Part shown: piece after piece, positions 1 to 8,086 of the stretch
How the letters are laid out: every line of letters begins with the position of its first letter
Numbering within the stretch: the first letter of the stretch is position 1
Assembly: GCF_030315975.1 (NCBI RefSeq)
Contig: NZ_JASXSZ010000006.1
Location: 150,702-214,701 of the forward strand
Source: Microbacterium candidum
GTDB lineage: Bacteria > Actinomycetota > Actinomycetes > Actinomycetales > Microbacteriaceae
Length of the DNA: 64,000 nucleotides
Direction of reading: 5' to 3'
Notes under the pieces: generated by a model
Told to the model about the DNA's origin: nothing
Database searches by the model: none
What the model saw: the letters and a program-made list of their open reading frames with translations, nothing else
Program-made: the position numbers and the translations under genes

Positions 1-18
1 TTTCTAGGATATGCCGCT

Positions 19-1116
19 TCAGCGGCCGTACTTCGGGGCGAACCAGCGGGCGATCATGCGCCCGATGAAGTTCAGCGCCATGACGATGAGCATGAGGGTG
101 AAGGCCGCCGTCCACGCCCGGTCGACGGACGCCTGAGCCGCGGTGCCGGCGGCCTGCATGTACTGCGTGTAGATGAAGACCGGCAGGGTCATCATCCGGT
201 CCTCCGTCCAGTTGTAGTTCATGCTGAACGTGAAGCCGGTGACGATGAGTAGCGGCGCCGTCTCGCCGATCACGCGCGAGATCGCGAGCATGATGCCGGT
301 GACGATTCCGGCGAGCGAGGTCGGCAGCACGATGCGCAGGATCGTGCGCCACTTGGGCACGCCGAGCGCGTACGACGCCTCGCGCAGGTCGTTCGGGACG
401 AGCTTCAGGATCTCCTCGCACGACCGGACGACGACCGGGATCATCAGGACGGACAGGGCGATCGAGCCCATCAGGCCGGTGCGGATGGCGGGGCCGAACA
501 CCAGCGCGAAGAGCGCGAACGTGAACAGGCCCGCGACGATCGACGGGATGCCGGTCATGACGTCGACGAAGAACGTGATGCCGCGCGCCAGGCGCCCGTG
601 GCCGTACTCCACGAGGTAGATCGCGGTGAGAAGGCCCACGGGGATCGAGATGAGGCACGTGCCGAGCGTGATGATGAGCGTGCCGACGATGGCGTGCAGC
701 GCGCCGCCTCCCGCACCGACGACATTGCGCATCGACTCCGAGAAGAACGGGACGTCGAAGCGGGCGAGGCCGTTGCCGACCACCGTCCACACGAGCGAGA
801 CGAGCGGCAGGAGGGCGATGATGAACGCTGAGATCACGAGCGAGGTCACCAGGCGGTCCTTCGCGCGGCGCGCGCCCTCGACGATGCGGGACAGCAGCCA
901 CAGAAGGGCGACGAAGAGGACCGTCCCGAAGAACAGCGTGCCGACGAGGTTGAACGCGTGGTCGGAGGAGGCGACGGCCACGAGGCCGAAGATCGCGCCG
1001 ACGACGATCCAGCTGCCGACGAGCACCATCCAGGCGGTGCCGCGGGGGAGGCGTCCCGCGGTGAGCGAGGGAGCGTGCGACGCGACGCGGGCGGGGGCGG
1101 CGACGGATGCGGCCAT
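19..1116 (-). CDS. pstA: Phosphate ABC transporter permease PstA
   Basis: Inner-membrane permease subunit of the high-affinity phosphate importer PstSCAB. The 365-residue product has a hydrophilic N-terminus, several transmembrane segments and a C-terminal binding-protein-dependent permease domain. The EAA-type cytoplasmic loop is visible (EASYALGVPKWRT ... GETAPLL), the site where the ATPase docks. The ATG at 1116 is chosen because it overlaps the pstC stop by one base (TGATG), giving translational coupling; the same frame stays open upstream inside pstC but only as antisense-like filler. The gene runs off towards the left edge, and pstB is expected just outside the window because it is not found here. 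Homology to PstA is clear; phosphate specificity is supported by pstC and pstS. Confidence 0.95.
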   Translation of the reverse strand: MAASVAAPARVASHAPSLTAGRLPRGTAWMVLVGSWIVVGAIFGLVAVASSDHAFNLVGTLFFGTVLFVALLWLLSRIVEGARRAKDRLVTSLVISAFIIALLPLVSLVWTVVGNGLARFDVPFFSESMRNVVGAGGGALHAIVGTLIITLGTCLISIPVGLLTAIYLVEYGHGRLARGITFFVDVMTGIPSIVAGLFTFALFALVFGPAIRTGLMGSIALSVLMIPVVVRSCEEILKLVPNDLREASYALGVPKWRTILRIVLPTSLAGIVTGIMLAISRVIGETAPLLIVTGFTFSMNYNWTEDRMMTLPVFIYTQYMQAAGTAAQASVDRAWTAAFTLMLIVMALNFIGRMIARWFAPKYGR

Positions 1117-2069
1117 CAGTTGGCTCCCGAGAATTCCTTGCGGCGGCCGACGATCCAGCGCGCGAGCATGTTGACGATGAGGGTCACGATGAACAGCACG
1201 AGGCCCGACGCGATGAGCGCGTTCACCCCGAGGCCGGTGGCCTCGGGGAACTGGTTCGCGATGTTCGCGGCGATCGTGTTCGGATTCTGCGCCTGCAGCA
1301 CGAAGAAGTTGATGATGAATGCGGGGGAGAGCACCATCGCGATGGCGATCGTCTCGCCGAGCGCGCGGCCGAGCCCCAGCATGATGGCCGAGACGATGCC
1401 GCTGCGCGCGAACGGCAGCACCGCCATCCGCACCATCTCCCACTTGGTCGCGCCGAGCGCGAGCGCGGCCTCTTCGTGGAGGCGGGGGGTCTGCAGGAAG
1501 ACCTCGCGCATGATGGCGGTCATGATCGGGATGATCATGACCGCGAGGACGATCGCGGCGGTGAGGATCGTGCGGCCGGTGCCGGAGATGGGCGGGGCGA
1601 ACGGCGGGAACCAGCCCATGTATTCGCCGAGCCACATGTAGAACGGCTGCACGAACGGCGCGAGCGCGACGATGCCCCAGAGGCCGTAGACCACCGACGG
1701 GATCGCCGCGAGCAGATCGATGATGTAGCCGAACGTCTGGGCGACGCGCCGCGGTGCGTAGTGCGAGATGAAGAGGGCGATCGCGATCGACAGCGGCGTC
1801 GCGATGATGAGTGCGAGGAGCGCGGCCCACACCGTGCCGAAGGTGATCGGTGCGACGTACTGCCAGAAGCCCGTCGCATTGTTCGGCAGGTCGCCGGGGT
1901 GGGCGAAGAGCGCCGGGATGCTCTGGATGATGAGGAACAGGGCGACGGCGGCCAGCGTGGCGAGGATCAGGGACCCTGCGACGACGGTCGTCGTGGAGAA
2001 CACGCGATCGCCGAGGCGGACTTTCGCCTTCGGCGCTGCTGCCTTCGGGAGGGCGGCTGTTGTCGTCAT
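1116..2069 (-). CDS. pstC: Phosphate ABC transporter permease PstC
   Basis: Second membrane subunit of the phosphate importer, forming the translocation channel with PstA. It has 317 residues, usual for the family. A first hydrophobic helix lies near residues 28-50 and the permease domain covers the C-terminal two thirds, with the conserved loop EEAALALGATKWEM and the family signature GRALGETIA. A Shine-Dalgarno sequence (AAGGA) lies just upstream of the ATG. It sits 60 bp downstream of pstS and overlaps pstA by one base, so the three genes form one leftward operon under the PHO box upstream of pstS. Confidence 0.96.
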   Translation of the reverse strand: MTTTAALPKAAAPKAKVRLGDRVFSTTTVVAGSLILATLAAVALFLIIQSIPALFAHPGDLPNNATGFWQYVAPITFGTVWAALLALIIATPLSIAIALFISHYAPRRVAQTFGYIIDLLAAIPSVVYGLWGIVALAPFVQPFYMWLGEYMGWFPPFAPPISGTGRTILTAAIVLAVMIIPIMTAIMREVFLQTPRLHEEAALALGATKWEMVRMAVLPFARSGIVSAIMLGLGRALGETIAIAMVLSPAFIINFFVLQAQNPNTIAANIANQFPEATGLGVNALIASGLVLFIVTLIVNMLARWIVGRRKEFSGAN

Positions 2070-2129
2070 CCGATTCCTTCTCGTGCGGGACGCCCGGCCG
2101 AGAGCTGACCTCGGCCGGGCGTCTGCGAC

Positions 2130-3239
2130 TTACTTGTTAATGCTCGCGGCTGCCGCGGAGACCTTCTTGGCGAGGTCTGCCGACAGCGGCGCGGAGCCGG
2201 CCTGCGTCGCGGCGGTCTGCTGGGCCGCGTCGGAGGCGATGTACTGCACGTAGCCGCTGACCAGCGCGGCCTTCGCCGCATCGGTGTAGTTCTGGCACGC
2301 GATGACGTACGACACGAGGACGAGCGGCCATGCGCCCGCCTGGGTGTCCTTGCGGTTGATCTGGATCGCCAGGTCGTTCGCGGCGCGGCCCGAGACCAGC
2401 GGCGAGTCGGCGACGACCTTGGCGGCGCCCTCGGCCGAGATCTTGTTGAACGAGTCGCCGACCTTCAGCTGCGCGACCTGAAGGCCCGAGGTGCCGATGC
2501 CCGACTCGTCGACGTACGTGATCGAGTTCTGGGCGTTCTTGGCGGCCGCGACGACCCCCGAGGTGCCCTTGGCGGCGTCGCCGACCTGGAACGGGAAGGT
2601 CTGGGCGGCCGGGGCCGTCCAGGCGTCAGGCGCGTTCTGAGCCAGGTAGTCGGTGAAGTTCTGGGTCGTGCCCGAGTCGTCCGAGCGGTGCACGACCGTG
2701 ATGGTCGCGTCCGGGAGCGACGCGCCGCTGTTGAGCGCGGCGATCGCCGGGTCGTTCCACTTGGTGACCTTGCCGGAGAAGATCTTGGCGATCGTCTCGG
2801 CGTCGAGCTTGAGGTCCTTCACGCCCGGCACGTTGTACGCGACGGCGATCGGGGAGATGTAGACCGGCAGGTCGATGGCCTTGGTGCCGGGCTTGCACAG
2901 GGCGAAGGTGCCCGCGAGCTCCTCGTCCTTCAGCGCGGCGTCGGAGCCGGCGAAGTCGGCGGCGCCCGAGATGAACGACTTGCGGCCGGCCCCCGAGCCC
3001 TGGGGGTCGTAGTTGATGGTGAGACCGTTGTTCGCGGTCTGGATGCCGGCGATCCACGCGGTCTGCGCGGCGCCCTGCGCCGACGAGCCGATGCCGTTCA
3101 GGGTCCCGGAGAGCTTCGGGGCGTCGGAGGCGGGGGCGCTCGTCGAGGGCGCGCCGCCCTCGTTCGAGGCGCAACCGGCGAGGGCGAGGACCGCGACGGC
3201 GGCCACGGCGCCCAGCTGGGCGATGCGGGAGAGCTTCAC
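2130..3239 (-). CDS. pstS: Phosphate-binding lipoprotein PstS
   Basis: Extracytoplasmic phosphate-binding protein that delivers phosphate to PstC/PstA. A lipoprotein signal peptide ends in the lipobox LALAGC with the lipidated Cys at about residue 23, followed by a Ser/Ala-rich tether. Typical PstS ligand segments are present: GSGAGRKSF, HRSDDSGTTQNFTDYL and GTSGVV. It has 369 residues, normal length. The start is a GTG at 3239 with AAGGA upstream. It is the first gene of the pst operon and carries an 11-bp direct-repeat PHO box about 90 bp upstream, so phosphate-starvation control by RegX3 (encoded at 24.7 kb) is expected. Confidence 0.96.
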   Translation of the reverse strand: MKLSRIAQLGAVAAVAVLALAGCASNEGGAPSTSAPASDAPKLSGTLNGIGSSAQGAAQTAWIAGIQTANNGLTINYDPQGSGAGRKSFISGAADFAGSDAALKDEELAGTFALCKPGTKAIDLPVYISPIAVAYNVPGVKDLKLDAETIAKIFSGKVTKWNDPAIAALNSGASLPDATITVVHRSDDSGTTQNFTDYLAQNAPDAWTAPAAQTFPFQVGDAAKGTSGVVAAAKNAQNSITYVDESGIGTSGLQVAQLKVGDSFNKISAEGAAKVVADSPLVSGRAANDLAIQINRKDTQAGAWPLVLVSYVIACQNYTDAAKAALVSGYVQYIASDAAQQTAATQAGSAPLSADLAKKVSAAAASINK

Positions 3240-3325
3240 TGTGTGAATCCTTCACGTGTCAGGGTGTCGAGCCCGGTGCAGGCTCGGGCACGACCGTAGA
3301 CATCGACTCTTAAGAGAGTGCGCTG

Positions 3326-3347
3326 TGCCGGTGAACGGAAGGTGAAC
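3326..3347 (-). promoter_or_regulatory. PHO box upstream of pstS
   Basis: On the minus strand two GTTCACC units start exactly 11 bp apart (plus-strand GGTGAAC at 3330-3336 and 3341-3347). This matches the direct-repeat-unit architecture described for PhoP/RegX3 sites in actinobacteria. A palindrome CTCTTAAGAG (3307-3316) lies downstream towards pstS and may overlap the -10 region. The site is read from sequence; binding is inferred. Confidence 0.85.
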
Positions 3348-3444
3348 GACCGCGGGATCTCGCGGATATCCGGGTATAAGCGGGCGGAGATCTCGATGCG
3401 GATGCCTCTCGAGTCGGCCATCCCGCTCCGCTAGCGTATGCGCC

Positions 3445-4119
3445 ATGGGGAAGACGACGAAGGCGGAACGGCAGGCGTTCGATGCGCTCGAGGACGTTGC
3501 GGGCGCGGCCAAGATCGCGAAGAAGGTGGCGAAGGATCTCTCCGGCAAGCAGGCGAAGAAGCTGCGCGCCGCCGCATCCGACGCCTTCGATGTGGCGGAC
3601 ACCTCGAAGAAGGCCGTCCGCAAGCATCCGAAGCGCGTACGCAAGGAGGCGGAGAAGGCGACGGATGCGGTCCTCGCCGCAACCGACAAGGCGCTGCGCA
3701 AGGTCGAGATCGCCCGTGCCGAGGCGGCCGAGGCGAAGGCGGTCAAGCGAGCGAAGGCTGCGGCTAAGAGGTCGAGAGACGCCGAGGTGACCGTGGAGGT
3801 GGTCTCCGTCGACGTCATCACGGTGGACGATGTCGACGCAGAGCTCGATCAGCTGGTCGCGGGACTCGAGATGGTCGACGAGTCCGAGCTCGAGGCGATC
3901 GAGGTCGTCGTCGAGGAGGTCCTGGATGAGGCGGGCGTCGTCGACGAGGGAGCCGAGCCCGTCGGAATCGGGGTCGAAGGCGATGCCACGGATGCCGGCG
4001 ATATCGAGGTCGAGCTCGCCGCGCTGACGGTGGTCGTGCTGCGCGCCCGCGCCCGCGATGCGGGGTACTCCGGATATTCGCGCCTGACGAAGGCGCAGCT
4101 GATCGAACTGCTCTCCTGA
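3445..4119 (+). CDS. Lys/Ala-rich protein with Rho_N/SAP-like C-terminus
   Basis: Unknown function, 224 residues. The first about 110 residues are rich in Lys and Ala with many charged helical stretches, reminiscent of histone-like or coiled-coil proteins. A middle acidic section (about 115-190) is rich in Val, Asp and Glu. The last about 30 residues (RARDAGYSGYSRLTKAQLIE) resemble the Rho N-terminal/SAP helix-extended-helix fold that binds nucleic acid. The start is the ATG at 3445, 7 bp after TAGCGT (3432-3437), suggesting leaderless transcription. The gene ends one base before the Pls-like synthetase, so the two are probably co-transcribed. A nucleoid or regulatory role is inference only. 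Confidence 0.75.
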   Translation: MGKTTKAERQAFDALEDVAGAAKIAKKVAKDLSGKQAKKLRAAASDAFDVADTSKKAVRKHPKRVRKEAEKATDAVLAATDKALRKVEIARAEAAEAKAVKRAKAAAKRSRDAEVTVEVVSVDVITVDDVDAELDQLVAGLEMVDESELEAIEVVVEEVLDEAGVVDEGAEPVGIGVEGDATDAGDIEVELAALTVVVLRARARDAGYSGYSRLTKAQLIELLS

Positions 4120-4120
4120 C

Positions 4121-7100
4121 GTGGCTGCGACGCCGGGGCATCCGCCCGAGGGGCCCGATCAGCGGGTGCTGGATCGATCGGAGCTCGCACCCGCGCCGCG
4201 CACACTGATCGACATCCTGCGCGAGACGACCCGCCGGAACCCGGAGGCGTCCGCGATCGACGACGGATCCGTCGTCCTGAGCTACCGCGAGCTGATGGCG
4301 GCTGTCAGCCGCACGGCGGTGCGGCTGCACGACGCCGGCGTCCGGCGCGGCGACCGGGTGGGCGTTCGCGTCCCCTCCGGCGCGAAGGAGCTCTACGTCT
4401 CGATCCTCGGCGTGCTCGCGGCAGGTGCCGCGTACGTCCCGGTGGATGCGGACGACCCCGACGAGCGGGCGCGGCTCGTCTTCGGGGAGGCGAAGGTGCG
4501 CGGGATCATCGGCGCGGGCGGCGCGTACACCCCGGCGGCGGGTGAGACGGCCGAGCCGGATGCGGCATCCCCGCTGTTCGACGGCACGGCCCCGCATCCG
4601 AGCACCCACTCCGTCGTGACGGTGCCGCCGCCCGCCCCCGAGGACGACGCCTGGATCATCTTCACGTCCGGCTCCACCGGCGTCCCGAAAGGCGTGGCGG
4701 TCTCGCACCGGTCGGCGGCCGCCTTCGTCGACGCGGAGGCGCGCCTGTTCCTGCAGGATGCGCGGCTCGGTCCGGGCGACCGCGTGCTCGCGGGGCTCTC
4801 CGTCGCGTTCGACGCCTCGTGCGAGGAGATGTGGCTCGCCTGGCGGCACGGGGCGTGCCTCGTTCCTGCGCCGCGGTCGCTGGTGCGCTCCGGGGAGGAT
4901 CTCGCGCCGTGGCTCATCCGCCAAGGCATCAGCGTCGTCTCCACCGTGCCGACGCTCGCCGCGATGTGGCCGGCCGAGTCGATCGAGAACGTGCGGCTGC
5001 TGATCTTCGGCGGGGAGGCCGTTCCTCCCGACCTCGCCGCGGGCCTCGTCTCCGAGGGACGCGAGGTGTGGAACACGTACGGTCCCACCGAGGCGACGGT
5101 CGTCGCGTGCGCGGCGCTCATGGACGGCACGGGTCCCGTCCGCATCGGCCTGCCGCTGGACGGCTGGGCGCTTGCCGTCGTCGACGCCGAGGGCGTACGG
5201 GTCGCTGCCGGGCAGGCAGGCGAGCTGATCATCGGCGGCGTGGGTCTCGCGCGCTATCTCGACCCGGTCAAAGACCTCGAGAAGTACGCGCCGATGCCCG
5301 AGCTCGGGTGGGACCGCGCCTACCGCTCCGGCGACCTCGTCCGTTACGAACCGGAGGGTCTCGTCTTCCAGGGGCGTGCCGACGACCAGGTGAAGGTCGG
5401 CGGGCGTCGCATCGAGCTCGGCGAGGTCGAGTCGGCACTGCAGGAGCTTCCGGGCGTCACGGGCGCGGCGGCCGCGGTGCGGACGACGGATGCCGGGGTG
5501 CCGGTGCTCGTCGGCTACCTCGTCGCGGTGGACCCGTCCGGGTTCGACCGGGCGGCGGCTCGGGCGCTGCTCGCCGAGCGCCTTCCCGCCGCGATCGTGC
5601 CCCTGCTCGCCGTCGTCGACGAGCTGCCCGTGCGCACATCGGGCAAGGTCGATCGGGCGGCCCTGCCGTGGCCGCTCCCGGGAGTGGAGGCGCCCGCGCC
5701 GGGGCTCAGCCCGGCCGAGGCGTGGCTCGCCGAGCAGTGGCAGGCGGTGCTGGGTCTCCCGGTGCCGGACCGCAAGGCAGACTTCTTCGACCTCGGCGGC
5801 GGCTCCCTCGCGGCGGCGCAGCTCGTCTCCCGGCTGCGGGCGAAGGTGCCGGAGTTCTCGGTCGCCGACATCTACGACGTGCCGCGCCTCGGCGCGATGG
5901 CCAAGGCGCTCGGCCCGTTCCTCGAGGCGGACGAGCCGCAGGCGTTCCACCGTCCGGAGCCGACCCCGCGGTCGACGCAGTGGGTGCAGACGCTCGCCGG
6001 TGCGCCGCTGTTCATCCTCACCGGGGTCCGCTGGCTCCTGTACCTGCTGACGGCGAGCAGCATCCTGCGGCTGTTCCCCGGATTCGACTCGCTGCCGTCC
6101 GTGCCCTGGTGGGTCCTCGTCATCGGCCTCGTGATCTTCGCGACCCCGTTCGGGCGCATGACGCTGTCGGTCATCGCCGCGCGGCTGCTGCTGGCGGGAG
6201 TCGCGGCCGGCGACTACCCGCGCGGCGGCGCGGTCCACCTGCGGCTGTGGCTCGCGGAGCAGATCGCGGACCAGGTGGACGCCGTCGGCCTCGCCGGCGC
6301 ACCCTGGGTCACCTACTACGCCCGCGCGCTCGGAGCGAAGATCGGCCGTGATGTCGACATGCACACGCTCCCGCCGATCACGGGGATGCTCGACATCGGC
6401 GACGGCGCCTCGATCGAGCCGGAGGTGGACCTCCGCGGCTCCTGGATCGACGGAGACGTCCTACGCATCGGCGGTATCCGCATCGGCGCCGAGGCGACGG
6501 TCGGTGCGCGCAGCACGCTGGCGCCCGGGACGCGCATCGGCCGCCGCGCGGAGATCGCGCCGGGCTCGGCCGTCTTCGGGCGCGTGCGGGCCGATCAGAC
6601 GTGGGCCGGCTCACCCGCCGAACGCGTCGGCGGCACCGCGGTCGACTGGCCGCAGGGGCGCCCACCGCACCGCACGAGCTGGCTGTGGGCGTATGCGGCG
6701 TCCGCCGTGGGGCTCGCGCTGCTGCCGATCGTCTCCTTCGCGGTGGGCGCTCTGGTCCTCGCGCAGGGGATGCGCGGCGCAGCCGACCTCGCCGATGCGA
6801 TGGGGCGCGCCTTCGCGTGGCTCATCCCGGCGACGCTCGTCGTCGGTCTCGTGTTCGCCGGCGCCGTCGTCGTGCTGGTCCGGCTCCTGTCCCTCCGGCT
6901 CGCGGAGGGCACGTATCCGATCCGGAGCCGCCCGGCGTGGCAGGCGTGGACGATCGAGCGTCTCCTCGACTCGGCGAGGACGATCCTCTTCCCGCTGTAT
7001 TCGAGCCTGTTCACCCCGGTGTGGCTGCGGATGCTTGGTGCGCGCGTCGGCCGCGATGTCGAGGCATCCACCGTTCTTCTCATCCCGTCCATGACGCAGA

Positions 7101-8086
7101 TCGAGGATGGCGCGTTCCTCGCCGATGACACGATGGTCGCCTCCTACGAACTGCACGCAGGGTGGCTGCGCCTCGGGAGCGTGCGGATCGGCAAGCGCGC
7201 GTTCCTCGGGAACTCCGGGATGGCGGCGCCCGGACACCGCGTGCCGCGCGACGGTCTCGTCGCGGTGCTGTCCTCCGCCCCGGTCAAGGCCAAGGCAGGG
7301 TCGTCGTGGCTCGGCTCGCCCGCCGTGCGCCTGCGGCGACTGTCCGCCACCGGCGACGAGAGCCGCACGTACAACCCGCCGTTCGGACTTCGCCTCGCGC
7401 GGTCGCTGTGGGAGCTCGGCCGGATCGTGCCGGTGTTCGTATCCTGCGCCATCGGACTGCTCGTGCTGTTCGCACTCGCCGCTCTCGTCGAGTCGATCGG
7501 CCCCTGGTGGACGCTGCTCCTATCGGGGCTCGTGATGCTCGCCGCGGGTGCGGTGGCCGCCGGCGTCTCGACCCTGGTCAAGTGGATCGTGGTCGGGCCC
7601 ATCCATCCGGGGGAGAAGCCGCTGTGGTCGAGCTTCGTCTGGCGCACCGAAGTGTCCGACACGTTCACCGAGATGGTCGCCGCCCCCTGGTTCGCACGCG
7701 CGGCCGCCGGCACGCCCGCGCTCGCGGTGTGGCTGCGCAGCCTCGGCTCGACCATCGGCCGCGGCGTGTGGTGCGACAGCTACTGGCTCCCCGAGCCCGA
7801 CCTCGTGACCCTCGGCGACGGAGCGACGGTCAACCGCGGCTGCGTCGTGCAGACGCACCTGTTCCATGATCGAATCATGAGCATGGATGCCGTCGAACTC
7901 GAGGCCGGAGCGACCCTCGGCCCGCACAGCGTGATCCTGCCCGCCGCCACGATCGGCGCCCACGCGACGGTCGGTCCCGCGTCCCTCGTGATGCGCGGCG
8001 AGACCGTCCCCGTCGGCAGCAGGTGGAGCGGCAACCCCATCGGCCCCTGGCGTGCGGTGAAGGTCCGCTCGTACCAGTCGTCGTGA
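4121..8086 (+). CDS. Pls/PosA-type membrane NRPS, probable poly-lysine-like homopolymer synthetase
   Basis: A 1321-residue single-module NRPS with the architecture of epsilon-poly-L-lysine synthetase, and close to its known size (about 1319). The adenylation domain is at about 28-515: FTSGSTGVPKG (181-191), NTYGPTE (318-324), YRSGDL (401-406) and the A10 lysine K509. The carrier domain has DLGGGS with phosphopantetheine Ser562. Six predicted membrane helices follow (about 625-646, 660-695, 853-880, 898-924, 1103-1125, 1129-1155), separating three soluble domains rich in left-handed hexapeptide repeats (about 730-840, 960-1070, 1190-1310). There is no condensation or thioesterase domain. Pocket residues aligned by eye to GrsA are D231 A232 E235 S274 I295 G297 T319 V327 V328 K509, close to the bacitracin lysine code DAESIGSVCK. 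Start GTG, one base after the preceding stop. The product is therefore inferred to be a cationic homopolymer; lysine versus ornithine or diaminobutyrate is not settled. Confidence 0.88.
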   Translation: MAATPGHPPEGPDQRVLDRSELAPAPRTLIDILRETTRRNPEASAIDDGSVVLSYRELMAAVSRTAVRLHDAGVRRGDRVGVRVPSGAKELYVSILGVLAAGAAYVPVDADDPDERARLVFGEAKVRGIIGAGGAYTPAAGETAEPDAASPLFDGTAPHPSTHSVVTVPPPAPEDDAWIIFTSGSTGVPKGVAVSHRSAAAFVDAEARLFLQDARLGPGDRVLAGLSVAFDASCEEMWLAWRHGACLVPAPRSLVRSGEDLAPWLIRQGISVVSTVPTLAAMWPAESIENVRLLIFGGEAVPPDLAAGLVSEGREVWNTYGPTEATVVACAALMDGTGPVRIGLPLDGWALAVVDAEGVRVAAGQAGELIIGGVGLARYLDPVKDLEKYAPMPELGWDRAYRSGDLVRYEPEGLVFQGRADDQVKVGGRRIELGEVESALQELPGVTGAAAAVRTTDAGVPVLVGYLVAVDPSGFDRAAARALLAERLPAAIVPLLAVVDELPVRTSGKVDRAALPWPLPGVEAPAPGLSPAEAWLAEQWQAVLGLPVPDRKADFFDLGGGSLAAAQLVSRLRAKVPEFSVADIYDVPRLGAMAKALGPFLEADEPQAFHRPEPTPRSTQWVQTLAGAPLFILTGVRWLLYLLTASSILRLFPGFDSLPSVPWWVLVIGLVIFATPFGRMTLSVIAARLLLAGVAAGDYPRGGAVHLRLWLAEQIADQVDAVGLAGAPWVTYYARALGAKIGRDVDMHTLPPITGMLDIGDGASIEPEVDLRGSWIDGDVLRIGGIRIGAEATVGARSTLAPGTRIGRRAEIAPGSAVFGRVRADQTWAGSPAERVGGTAVDWPQGRPPHRTSWLWAYAASAVGLALLPIVSFAVGALVLAQGMRGAADLADAMGRAFAWLIPATLVVGLVFAGAVVVLVRLLSLRLAEGTYPIRSRPAWQAWTIERLLDSARTILFPLYSSLFTPVWLRMLGARVGRDVEASTVLLIPSMTQIEDGAFLADDTMVASYELHAGWLRLGSVRIGKRAFLGNSGMAAPGHRVPRDGLVAVLSSAPVKAKAGSSWLGSPAVRLRRLSATGDESRTYNPPFGLRLARSLWELGRIVPVFVSCAIGLLVLFALAALVESIGPWWTLLLSGLVMLAAGAVAAGVSTLVKWIVVGPIHPGEKPLWSSFVWRTEVSDTFTEMVAAPWFARAAAGTPALAVWLRSLGSTIGRGVWCDSYWLPEPDLVTLGDGATVNRGCVVQTHLFHDRIMSMDAVELEAGATLGPHSVILPAATIGAHATVGPASLVMRGETVPVGSRWSGNPIGPWRAVKVRSYQSS

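Noticed and set aside
3818..6364. 848-codon open frame antisense to the Pls-like gene, and similar long frames (29861-32797 upper part, 43877-46216, 60734-62434)
   Set aside because: Arg/His/Pro-rich sequences without domains, running antisense to clear genes; typical of stop-poor high-GC DNA.
4121..8086. Complete multimodular NRPS or siderophore synthetase
   Set aside because: Only one A-T module, no condensation, epimerisation or thioesterase domain; membrane/hexapeptide architecture is specific to the Pls type.
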